Below, one piece after another: positions 9,201 to 21,300 of a stretch of 64,000 bases of DNA (its first letter is position 1; every line of letters starts with the position of its first letter). The stretch covers positions 1,674,001-1,738,000 of the forward strand of contig NC_081333.1 of the NCBI RefSeq assembly GCF_022539665.2. The letters run 5' to 3'. The notes below the pieces were generated by a model, which saw only the letters and a program-made list of their open reading frames with translations, was not told the origin of the DNA and searched no databases. Both the position numbers and the translations under genes were made by a program. This DNA is from Daphnia carinata (Eukaryota > Arthropoda > Branchiopoda > Diplostraca > Daphniidae).

Positions 9201-12200
9201 ATGGAAGTGGAAAGTTTGGCTCGCTGGTCGGAAACCAACGCCACAAATTCATCTTTTCTCAGAGTTCTAGGACTGGAAAGTTATCATGAATCAGCTCCTT
9301 TCAAGTATCGGCCGGATCTCAATAAAAAAATTATTTTGTGGTAATCTCGTCTAATTCATGTTTGTTTTTTTTCAAAACTCATATAGTTCTTTTTTTGGAT
9401 ATAGGGAAGGAGATATTACTGCGCTCTGTGTAAATGCTGTTGTACATCCAACTAACGAATCATTTACTGAAAGTTCACAGTTAAGTCAGAAAGTGATGGA
9501 TTGTGCTGGCAGCAAACTTAAAGAGGAACTAGTCACAAAAATTAAATGTAAGTTCAATACATTTTGTTGTAGTACCAGACCTCATGTTATTCCAAGTCAT
9601 AAATAGAAAATTACAAATTAAATAACCATTCCTACTCTGGATAATCACAGTCTCATTTTTATAGATTGTAGGACAGGTGAGGCAAAAATTACTCAGGGAT
9701 TTAATTTACCTGCCCGTCACATAATTCACACAGTTGGTCCGAAGTACAATGCACGCTACAAAACAGCTGCAGAAACTGCCCTTTATTTTTGTTATAGGTA
9801 AATATAGCTGGCTTAAAAATAGCTCTCATTATAATGTTTTTTTGTGATTTAAATAGGAATGTATTGGAACTTGTTCATGAATATCATCTATCAAGCGTGG
9901 CCATTCCCATCATCTACACTGTGAAAAGAGGATATCCCCCAGATGAAGGAGCTCATCTGGCACTCAGTAATCATCTGATTCCCTCTACCTTGACTGCTAA
10001 TCTCAATTTATTACATTATAAATGGTATATAGTTGTTTTTAAGTATAATTAATGCAGTGTTTCGAAAAATTGCTCTTAAGTTATGACTGAGCTCTGTCAC
10101 AAACGCTGACAGTCGGAGAAAATCAATTGAGTGTCTTGGGAGAGACGATGCTGAGGGGGAAACTTGGCAACATTCCATGAAGTCCCCAGTTTGGCTTAGA
10201 GCCAAAAAGCCTTGAGTAGTAGCATAATCGTCTAGACCATTGATTATTAGCGTGTTGTAGAAGTATTGCGATACTCAATAGTTAAATGTTCTTTTACGTA
10301 AACGAAGATATTTACCTATTATTCGCAATCATAGTTTTAGTTGCAAATGGGTAGTTCCAACTTCTAATTGTAAATGTGAAATAACGCTAATGAACTTGTT
10401 TGTCATTCAAGGGACGATCCGGAGATTTTTGGAGCAATACGGTGACAACATCGAGAGCGTCATTCTCGTTTTGGACGCCAATAATTATGGCATTTATCAA
10501 GTCCTGTCACCGCTGTATTTTCCGCGCAGTGTCCAGGAAGCCGAATTTTCTCGTTACCAGTTGCCATTCGAAATTGGGGATCCGGTAAATGGTGAACCCA
10601 TTATCAGTGACCGACGTATCCGCATCATTGATAATCCGCAGCATGCGTTCCAAGGTAAATACGTTTCTGCTTTACTTAACGTCGCATTGCATGAAAAAGC
10701 GGTGAACCTCATTCTCGTTACGTCTAGAAAAAAAAGGTCATAGTATAAAGGAAAACCTTCCGTCCCAATTCCTTTTAGCCCAAATCCCCTAGATGTTATT
10801 GCCCAATATTACATGAAGGGTCAGTCTCTTTTGTTTAGCAAGGGAAATATTACTTTTGTGATAGAAAAATGCTTTACCCCGTTCATGTTGCAAGCCCTGT
10901 TTCGAATACAGAGGCGTATTTTTACCGGGTGCACGATAAAAAGCGATATGGTACTTTACTGGTTCCTCCACGGTTGTGAAGCAGAAGACGCGCATGCGCC
11001 AAGAAGAGACTCCGGTTGTAAGAAAAAGTTAGCCTTACCCTCTCGAGACTTTTGACTGTGCGTCATGGTTTTGTTGCGCAGCATCATCTGCCCAGTCGCC
11101 AGAGCAGAAGGGAATCGACTTTGTTTCGAGTGATAACGCCAAGCTTGGTTGTTTTTTTTTTTCTTAATTGTATTGTTGATCATCAGCATTTTACTTTTCA
11201 TTACAATTTAAGTTCGTCGGTATCGATAGGACAACCGGTATGAAAGGTGTGGCAATGTAGCTTTTACTTTTCTCTTTTGGTTTTTCTTCTTTGGTGTTGT
11301 GTCGATTGGTCCCTTCTGGCCCGCAGTGTGTCAGTTGTTCATGTGACAGTCGGTTTATGCTCGAGGCTCCGTTGTCTGTATACTGTGGTCCGTCTATTCC
11401 GTGTGTGCAAAATTGCCCTAATGACGAAAGGTGAACTGTAAAAACATGTAAATTTAGGCACGATTTTAGATTTTTGGAATGCGTGTCATCGAGTAGTCTG
11501 ATGCATAGTCACGGTTCAGACTGGTGCACCTTTGTTTAGACGATAGGATAGTAATCTGAGAGCTTATCGGTTTTTGGTTACAACATTGGCGTCGTTAGTT
11601 AAAAACAATTTCGAATACGTAGGACGAAGTCATTTGGTGCCAGTGCGTTGGTGGGGCGTTACGCCGGCAGTTTCAGCCTTCGGCGAGAAAAGTGAAATTC
11701 GGCTCGAGCGAATAACGCGATTTGTTACATAGATAGCTATTAAGGCTTTCTAGACCTAATTTTGTTTTCAATTTTTCCGGGGAAAGCCACATATGCCTCC
11801 GACTTAGATCCGGCTGTATTAACTGAACCCGTGAGTTTTTTTACCGCGCCCTACTGCCGTTGACAGCTGTTTCAAAATAAAGGTGACCTCATTCTCAGGT
11901 AGTCTTGATTTCGTTCAAGTCAAGGTCAGCACTGTTTCATTTGGACCATAAAGCAATCATTCCCTGAGTTCACCGTGTGTGACACAGCCATCAACAGGGG
12001 GAACTAACGGTATCGATCCGTGCCAATGTCGTGAGGGATTGGGCCCCAAGTCTTTGCATCAAACCCCCCCGTAACTTTTTTGATGTTCGATAGTTTGATG
12101 CATCCTACTCTTTTTTTTTTTTTCGGACGGCTTCTGTCGCACATGCGGAGCTTCATCTGCGTGCTGGACTTGGCTTACGTTTTGTTGGTTTATTTTTGTT

Positions 12201-14106
12201 GGAGAAACACGCTCCTGTTCGAACTGACGTCAGTGAGGGAATCAAAGTATTAGTTCCCACCCAGGATGGTTTACAGGGTTCATTCCCAAAAATTGTGTTT
12301 ACCATTATGATTAACTGTAATTGTGATTTTGACTTTGTTTTGACGTAGATTCGTGGGAGGAGCCACAAGATCTAAGTGCCAAATTCGGCTGCAGCGTGTC
12401 AGTGGGCGAGCACTCATTCGCACAGATGGAGGATGATGTAGATAGACAAAAGCTGCTGGGCCAACCCAGTCATCAACGTGTTGGTCAGCCCGTTACTGAT
12501 CTCGATCACTTAACTTTGCAAGTCCAGGTGAATATGCGTTCAGTTGTTACGTCATATGTTTCTTACTATCTTTACAGGCCTTAAAAGCTTATCGACCAAC
12601 TTTGGTTCTAAAGGCCGAAATGAATCATCATTTGCGACTAACCTTTGTTCGATAACAATGCGCATCAAGTTTGTAGTTATCATGTGTACGAGCGCAAGAC
12701 GTCTTGATAGTTAGCGCATTAATCGGAGATTCAACGAGCTCACAAAAACATAGATCATAGTAGGACATGTGAAACAGATACGCCCGGCCTACGTCGTGCA
12801 GTAAAGTTTGGCATGCGCCACATCCCGACTACGTTTCGTGCAAGGCTGAATGGCGTAACAAGCATGAAACAATAGTCTTCTGCCAGGCAAAGCTACAACG
12901 GGATGTTTACTGTAATATAGTTGTTGATGTGGTATTACTGATTAGAAAAGAAATGTATCTTACCGGATGACGCTTAGCTGCGGTATCATCTAGATGCAAC
13001 CTTTTCTGATATGATTGGTTATTATTATTATTTAAAAATCTGATCATTGGCAACTCCTTCCACGCACGAAATCAACTGAAACTCGACTGTGGTCGAGAGA
13101 AGTTTGGTCGATGTTGCAATGGCGTCAATGCCTAGCAACTGACGTGTTGACGGAAAAAGGGTAGTAAACAACTGCGTGATTGTTGCGATCCCTAGAGTGT
13201 TGTAACCATTGTAGCATACATAATTGAGGAAATGAATCTGAACCTTGAGGATGTGGTAGGTATGGAAGTGTGAAAAAGTGTACAGTTTGGGCTGTGCCCA
13301 CATTTTTACATCGTCATGGCGACGGTGTAAACCCGTGTTTGCAATATCAGTTTGCGAATGTCATGTTTAGTTATTTACAGTGTCATGTTTACAAACAGTA
13401 GCTCCATTTTTTTCTTTTTTTGATTTATTTTCAGCATCATGAAAGGTACGAACGATTGCTGCGCCGAGCCAAAACCGAAGATTTGTCAGAAGTTTCCGGA
13501 ATTGGATGTCTCTACCAGAGCGGGACGGACAAGTTTGGTAGACCCGTAGTCGTCTTTATCGGCAAATGGTTTAATTTTAATGAAATCAATTTAGACAAGG
13601 TAAGATTGCCCTAAACAATGCGAACAATATCGTTATCAAACCCATTGTTTTGTTTTTTTTTGCAGGCTCTACTGTACTTGATCTCGCTACTCGATCCTCT
13701 AGTCAAAGGCGATTACATTATCCTCTACTTCCATACACTTACCGAGGGGCATAATCACCCATCCATGACGTGGATGCGAGAAGTCTACAACGTCTTGGAA
13801 TACAAGCACAAGAAGAATTTGAAAGGCTTTTACATTATCCATCCTACCTTTTGGACAAAGGTAAAATTCGTTGATAATGTTGTGTTAAACGCTTTGAAAT
13901 TATCGATTTGATACAAGGTGATGACTTGGTGGTTCCTAACATTCATGGCTCCGGCTATCAAAGACAAAGTCCATTCAGTACCGGGCGTCGAGTACTTGTA
14001 CAACATCATCAACATGGATCAGCTGGAAATACCCGCCTTCATCACCGAGTATGACATGACGGTCAACGGTGTCCGTTACGTCGAACAGCCGAGCAGCGAC
14101 GAATAG
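9201..14106 (+). CDS. GDAP2: GDAP2 homologue (Macro domain + CRAL-TRIO domain)
   Basis: Nine exons join in frame: 9201-9340, 9405-9547, 9665-9797, 9857-9966, 10412-10654, 12349-12527, 13435-13599, 13666-13860 and 13918-14106. The 498 codons compare with about 497 in the human protein. The N-terminal half is a Macro domain ([18 protein letters not shown], then [25 protein letters not shown] and [13 protein letters not shown]). A linker with [16 protein letters not shown] follows. The C-terminal half is a CRAL-TRIO-like lipid-binding domain ([47 protein letters not shown]). GDAP2 is linked to neuronal maintenance and stress responses in flies and humans; its ligand is uncertain. The Macro domain diverges from ADP-ribose hydrolases, so enzymatic activity is not assumed. 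Intron 5 (10655-12348) is about 1.7 kb, far longer than its neighbours. Confidence 0.95.
10655..12348 (+). other. Long GDAP2 intron 5
   Basis: This 1.7-kb intron stands out against neighbouring introns, most of which are about 60-450 bp. Short open frames exist on both strands but none resembles a known protein. I see no transposon ends. It could hold an alternative promoter or enhancer, but nothing in the sequence demonstrates that. Confidence 0.5.
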
Positions 14107-15569
14107 TGAAGCCAGTTGAGCCCTGAAAACGATATGTCCACTTCCACGAGAGCCATCCCTCTTCTCTTTCGGCGTACGAAGTAACAAAACCAAAACAAAA
14201 AAGGTCCTTTCTGAACACACACACACACGCCCGATCCCCTCTTCCTTGTTCACATTAGTGTCGTCACACAATAAGATTTGTTGCGCGTAGAAGAAGAAAC
14301 TGGCCCATGATCAAAAGCCAGGCGGATGCAATAGTTTCTCGTTGCTGAGATCGTCCATTTTTTAATTGTTGATTCAATACTCTTGTTTCATTTAGTAATT
14401 AAGAAGATAGGAAAAAAAAAGGAGGGAGAAAAATCGATAGGCCGGGTGGACTAGTCGGCCGTTCACGTGTCCACAATTTTTTCGCTTGTTGGTCGTATTT
14501 TTGTACGTTGCTGCGAAACGTTTTTCTACATGGCCGTGCCATCCGTTAACAAAAAAAAAAAGTCTTTTGTGATCAGGTAAACACAACAAAAAATTGTTTA
14601 GGTGAAACCAAAGGAAAGGAATCGAAGAGCGGCATTGTTTCTTTATTTTTTATTATTATGCATATAATTATACGAAAGAGAATGAAGAGCGTAGCATGTG
14701 TCAAATTAGTGCCTCGCGATAGAACTGTGTAGGGATTTGTATCCGTCTTCCCATCTCTTTAGTCTCTTTGAGGAGTCTTCTTCTTACAATCGCTTAAACG
14801 TCCCACTCTCACTTTCCGCAATTCTTGGATATTGTGTCGATTTCCTCTTCTCTTTCTTGGCATCTTTTGGGCACTTTTCCAGCCGTTTATCTTTCCTCTT
14901 TGTCTCTCTCTTTTTGCTGGTTCGCACCATTCACAAAGTCGTTGTCTCCCATCCAGGTAAAGTTTTTTTTTTCTTTTTTGAAAGGGGGGGTTTCCATTAC
15001 CAAACATTAGTTATGCGACGACTACTAGATGCTATCTTAGATTTTTACCGGCCATTCGTGATTGTACGACCTTGCCCTCCTCTCATTCTCCCTTTCTCTC
15101 TTCTTGCCTCTCTCTTTTTCATTTCTTCTCAAATACTTACATCTAGTTATTATTCAATGAATTTTTCGTTCCACTATAAACAAACTTTACATCGGATGCT
15201 GTGAACGTGAGTTTTCTTTTTTCCATTTTTGTTTTTCGCGAACACACCAGCCAAAAGAAATAGTTGTTGAAGAAGAATATGCGAAGATTTATCAAAGCCA
15301 ACACACACACAAAACAAGCGAAAGAAAAAAAAAATTTAACCAATAACAGCCGCCCGAACTTTCGTGTAGCGTGTAGTTTATTGATTTATACGAGATTCGA
15401 ATACAAAATGATTAAAACGTTGTATTTTGAATTCTTTGTTTTTTTATATATTGAGGCTGACTGAAGGTCTGTGTGTCTTTGTGTGATGTCATAATGTTAG
15501 AGTGCCTTGTCATTGGTCAGAAAACACCTCAGGCATCATACGCAAATCTAGAACAGTTGTTTCGTTTTT

Positions 15570-16120
15570 ATTCATAAGCTACATAATGAACGGGAAAACT
15601 AATACTGTTTTCGGACGTAGCAATTTAATTTGGGTATAGTAGGTGAAGTTTAATTAATTTCAAGTCGAAATCTTTTAAGTTTTTGTCGGCATAAACAGGC
15701 CCGAGTAACACAAGGCCGACCTTTCCCCTAATTTTTATTTGTTATTTTAAAAAATTTCGATGTAGATATAAATACACATGATTTAGGTACAAAATTTAAC
15801 GAGGATGTGGTTACGTTAAAAGCACTATATTTCCTTTTTATTTACAAATTTACATAATCAACGAGAAAATTAATATTTTATTCGGAATCAGCATTAAAAT
15901 TAGGATATAACACACTAGATATCATCGTATTACAAGCCAAATTTTTTGGGTTTGAAAAAAAAAAACGGGATTGAAAATTAAGCCCGACAAAATAAGCCCG
16001 ACATTAAATTTTTTTTTTCAAAAACCTCACTACAGTTAAAAATTAACATTATTTATATACAAAATTTTACGAGGATCACGAAAATCAATCCCATTTTTAA
16101 ATGGGATTTCACTTTTTTGA
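15570..16120. repeat. Two diverged direct copies of a dispersed repeat
   Basis: A unit beginning CATAATGAACGGGAAAACTA near 15583 recurs near 15853 as CATAATCAACGAGAAAATTA. Each copy is followed by a cGGAxxxAGCA(A/T)T block and a CCGAC-rich tail. The stretch ends near 16070 with GAGGATCACGAAAATCAA. Related wording (TATTCGGAATCAGC, GGGATCACGAAAATTGA) appears at 63.8-64.0 kb, so this looks like an old non-autonomous interspersed repeat family. Confidence 0.5.
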
Positions 16121-16378
16121 GTTAATGAAATCCAAAGTTATATGCTTTTGCCATGCGAAATTCGAATGGCAAGCTCGCACCTAACCCCAATGTCCACGGT
16201 CTCAATTAAATCCTGAAGGCGACTGAATCTACTTCAATTGATTTGCTATTATGTATTGATGTCAATAATATATATTACGACGGGAACGGTAATTCCGTTC
16301 ATTTAGCGGAATGTGGTAGTGGCACCCGCACGCAAATAATGACCTTGCTGCCGTGAGTGATTCTGCGTACATGTTATT

Positions 16379-16396
16379 TCTCTCTCTCTCTCTCTC
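16379..16396. repeat. (TC)9 microsatellite
   Basis: Perfect dinucleotide run followed closely by a poly-T tract. No associated gene. Confidence 0.9.
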
Positions 16397-18229
16397 TTTA
16401 ATTTAGGGTTCTTTTTTTTTTTTATTCTTATTTTTTGGCAAGAATGCAAAGTGGTTTGGAGGTCTCGTGCGGAGCTGGCCACTCGTTTGATGGATGGGAA
16501 ACAGACAAGAGAGGCTTGTTGGGCTTTGCACAAACCCTTTTTTTCTCATTTTTTTCAAATCAAAGGTCGTGGCCGCCTTGACGTTACTAGTCCCCATCGG
16601 CATGTCTATTCCATCCGTCTGTTATTGCGTCTTACCTGTAGTCGACCTATTGCACAAGAGTCTTGAAATGGCCCGACGACCACCAATAGCATCAAGATAA
16701 TAAGGAAAATAAAAATAGGGGAGAACAGATGTTGCACAATATGTTCTAAATGTATCCATTTCAAGTTCTAAAGTGAACTCGTTTCACCACCTATATCGCA
16801 ATTTTAATCCAACGTGTGTCGTATGGTTTTTTTTGTTCTCCTTTAGAGGTCGTTTGTTCACTTCATCAGCGCTCATTAAACCTCTATCAAAACGAGCAGA
16901 TGTTCTCGGATAGGTAACCCAAAAAAATGCCAATTTAATTATAAGAAAGCGACGAACAACAAGGACGTTATTTTCAGTTTATTCTACATGGAGTTTGTAA
17001 TGATTCATAAATGACAACAAGGGTTAATATTTCTGCCTTGCGTCTCATGATTGGGGGAAATCAGGTCAGACTGAAAAATGTGTGCCACCACATTCGGCAG
17101 GGTTTGCTTGAACTTTGATCTTCTTTGCAAAAATATCGCCTGATTATGAAACATCAACCCCCGCGAAAAAATTGCGCATTCAAAAAAAAAAGAAATAAAG
17201 TCTAGTGACCTGATTTTGAGTATACCCTTTCATAGCGCAAACCACCCAGACTAAAAGAAAAAAAAAATTGGGTTGATGGAGGAAATATGCGCACATGCTG
17301 CTTTACCACGCACTTATGTCGGCACGAAATGCACGATCTCCGTAAACTAAGACGTAGTTTCGAAATGTTTTCAAACGGGAAAGAACTATAAAATTCAAGG
17401 TGAAAACTTCCTTTGTCTCCCCCCGGTCGTGGCAATCCCCCCGTTGAGCTCACTTTTAAGAACTTGTGTGTGCATACATTTACAAATGCCCGCTCAACAA
17501 ACGAACGGCCAGGCCGAATAAGAAACGAAATTCAACCATCCGTTTCTACCGAAAAATTGTTCCGACGAGCATCGATGATCGCATGTCTTTTGTTATCACG
17601 CATACGATGACTTCGAGTTTGAAGTTTTACAAAGTAGCCGTCTTTTACGGCCGTGCAACGGGCGTGAAACCAGACACGTGAAAGGTGCGTCCCACCTTTT
17701 TGGACATTTTTGTTTCTTCTACACCTTAACTTATTGAATGTTGATGGTGATAAAGACCTTGGTCTGATTCGCACACACACACACAAAAAGACAACTACCA
17801 ACGGCCTATATTTCATTTGAGCTAAACTTACTGCGTTACTGCTGTGCGACCTTGCGCACCGCGGGAGCGTGATCCGTGCGTCCGGGACGAAAAAAAAAAC
17901 TATTGTAAGGTAAAACTTAATGGTACCGTCACGAATTCAGATTTTTAAAAAAATTGCCCGTTATTCAGCTGAATTTTAATTATGCCGCTCACCCACTATA
18001 TCATCAATTATTCAATAAATCAACCGTACGTATTTAATTCTGGTTAGTCTCGTGACAACAATGACGTGTAAAAGATTTTCCTTATTTAGCATTGTACGGT
18101 TAGATTAGTTGGCATAGACGGATGAGCAAAGCAAACTATTTTTTCCTGGCCGGAAATCCAGGACATAATTACAAGAACAAAAGCCAAATAAAATTGGGTA
18201 CCGTTGGCAAAGATATTTTTGTTGTTGTT

Positions 18230-18311
18230 GTAATACTTTTAGCAACAGTTTTCTCTTGCAGGTAAAGATGCCATTGACATCTGCAAGAGAGAAAATCAAA
18301 GTATTTATTAC
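18230..18311. ncRNA. Candidate precursor-type hairpin (about 82 nt)
   Basis: The segment folds back on itself: an outer stem AATACTTT/AAAGTATT, an inner stem TTTTCTC/GAGAAAA, then TTGCAG/CTGCAA and ATG/CAT around a short loop, with an asymmetric internal loop between outer and inner stems. Its length and shape resemble a miRNA precursor, but I recognise no known miRNA seed and the asymmetry is larger than usual. The 5' arm also contains a splice-site-like pyrimidine run ending in TTGCAG followed by GTAAAG. Function is unproven. Confidence 0.3.
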
Positions 18312-21300
18312 TTGGGCTTAAAGCTTTTTTTTTTTCTTTCTGCTAAATGATTTGCGGTTTGCGCAGATTTCTCTAAAAAAAAGAGAAAGAAACAAAAATT
18401 TCGCCTCATTATTCACGCGTGATTTCCAATGTCTCGACACTATGTCAACCTTGTGTTACAAAGTGGGTACACACCGTTTAATGGATAACGGATTGGCAGC
18501 AAAGGTTACGCAGCTTGTCAATTGAAGCTGTTTAATGTGCATCTGTCCGAGATTTACACAATCAGCTTGACAAGGCTAAACGGAAGTTTTCGATTTAGAT
18601 GCATAACAAACGAAGGACTCGCCGGGGCGAGTCGTTGAACCGAGGTTCATACAGCATTTGTTTAAAAAAAGCTCACACAAAAATATTCTGGCTAGACTGA
18701 GAAAATTGAATTTCGTAATTGCAACCGTTTCAAATGTGATTTTTTTTTGGGCATAGTTTGAGAAATGCAATCAAAATGTTGATAGGTGGTTAAACGACGC
18801 TGCAGGGATACTCCCTTTTCGTGATGGAGTGTAATTCCATTTCGAAAAGGTCAATCAATAAATGGAGAAGGATTTTTCTTTAAAAAAATAAGATTTGTCT
18901 TACGAATGCAATTGAACAACAACAAAAAAATTAATCTATTTAAGAGAATCAAAAACAAGAAAGATTGGCATTCAATGGAAGTCTTATGTCTTGATACCCT
19001 TGTCAGATAATGACATATCAAAATAGTGTGATTTTCCTTATTTCACTCAAAAAAAATTTGGGCGCGGTCACATCCCGGTCATTATAAAAAAAAAAACTTT
19101 TATTGTTCCTCACGATAATGAAAACAGGTTCTTTTTTTAAGGGGATTTAAAGACAATGCGGGACACGTTGCAACAAAGTGAAATGGGACAAAGATTTCAG
19201 ATATTTTATTGAAAATTATGTTAAAAAAACAAGACACCGGACATGTAAAGCAAAACACATCTGATAAAATCTCGAATAAACATTATTTTTTTAAACGTCC
19301 ACAATAAAACGAATTGCTGCATAAGATCATTGGGATAACATCCACGTTGTGTCGAAAAATGATGAGCGAGGTTCGAATGACAAGTGTATCACATCCTGCG
19401 TCTCGTGGCGAATTCAATCCGTTTGTTGTTCAGAACTTTGTCCGGGCCAAATGCGATTTGAGCGATTTTTCGCAATTGGCGCATCTATTCCAACATTTAT
19501 AAAGTAGTTCTCTTCTTTCTACACGCACAACTTCATTTAGAAGCAGCACACATTCTTTTTCACAAGAAAAAGGGAAAGGTATACAAAGCTGACCCGTCAT
19601 TCGTCCTTCAATCGGGAATTTGGCGTTCACATGGACCGTCCCGTTCACCATACGCGTCATCAAGGTCATCAACTTTTTTTTTTTTCATCCTGCTCTTAAG
19701 AATCCCTCTCTCTTACACACATCAGAATAAACAAAGCACAGTTCTTTGTTCAATTTATTCCCATTTTCGTTTGTTTTTTGTTTTGTTTTTCACAATCGAC
19801 CTATAATGCTGATGTTTGGTAATCGCCTTTTATTTCGCCAGGAAAATGTAGGATTTAACTGAAAGTTATACAAGGTCGTTTATGCAAATTACTTGACGAA
19901 TTCATCTAGAAAGTAAAATTGCAGAGAAATATCTGGGGTGAAGATCAACGGCCATATTCTATGGATTTTCATTGAACGCGATAATGAATTCATTTGGAAA
20001 TCGTTAAATTAAAACGTTTCGAAAACGGTGTTGACATTTTGCCTTGAATTTTTGTTTTCGAAATGCTGTTACCGACGCGCTATTGATTCTTACAAGCTCT
20101 TTTTAACCGTCATTGTCGCATTCCTTGAATAAAAATAACACAGGTAAAAAAAAAAAAAGGTGGAATAGCAGAAATTTCCTGCAAAAGAACAAAAAAAAAA
20201 AGAAATTCTTATGGCTTCCACGCCGATTCTCCTTATCACATTTAAATTTTGTTGTTTCTTCTTCCTCCTTCAGCGTTAGCAGACCATAGGCACCGTTGTT
20301 CTTGCGTCTTCCATCCAATAAAAATCGATATTTTATGTGTATCGTCTTGAAATGTGTGAAAATCAATCGCTATTTCGCTATTCAATAAGATTCCATCATT
20401 TGGGTGGGGTGGCATGTTCTTTTCAGATGTGCGTATTGGGCAAAACAACAGTTAAGCAGTTGGAACTAGTTAGCCAGTGTAGCGTATATTACATCCGTCA
20501 TGATGTCTCATAGATGTCTGTCAAATATGTTTTTATCCGTCAGCGGGATCTGCCGATTCGCTTAATAAGGAAAAAAAAAAAAACGATAACGAGAAAATTA
20601 AAACGCTGCCAAGACTTTGAACTTTGTAGATGCACACAATTTTTTCTAAGGAACAAATGCTGATCCACCACGGGCATCACAAAAGACGAAGAGGTCAGCA
20701 GCAAACAGAAATTCCCGTTTTTTTTCCCGAAATTCTAATTTTCTCGGTTCTTTTTCATCAAGTCGAGGTCGATTAGTGAAACGCCATAGGAAAAGAAGAA
20801 AAAAAAAATATATAATTGGGCTTTCAATTCGATGTGGGCTAGTAGGTTGGTGCGATTAAGTTCAAAGACGCGAAGGATTTAAAAATGAGAGGAGGTGGTG
20901 TGTTGGTGGCGGATGAACGAAGGGGAGGCGAACGTGCGGGTCAAATGTCAGCATTTCTATGTGTATATACACACTCGTGTGTTTGTATTTGAAGTGGGTG
21001 CATGAAAAACATTTCTTTCAAAATCGAGGTCTCGAATTCCTTTTTTTTTTCTGTTCAATTTTCAAATGATTTCTGCAGACGTAGGGCGTGTATGTGCCCA
21101 ACGGGTGGGAATTATTGTCGTAAGAAACGTTACGAATATATACCGTTACATTTCGAATCTTTTGGCCTTTACTGACAACCGTCTTTTTACATGTTGCTCG
21201 AAATTTTGCGCCAAACACTGTGTGAATGACCCAAGTGGCGAAAAACGTCGTGACGTCACACGCGCTGCGGAAGTCTTTTTTTTTTCCCAATCCAATTTAT

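Noticed and set aside
14737-15204. 155-codon plus-strand frame after GDAP2
   Set aside because: Composition is Phe/Leu/Ser from pyrimidine-rich DNA, with no conserved motif or splice context.
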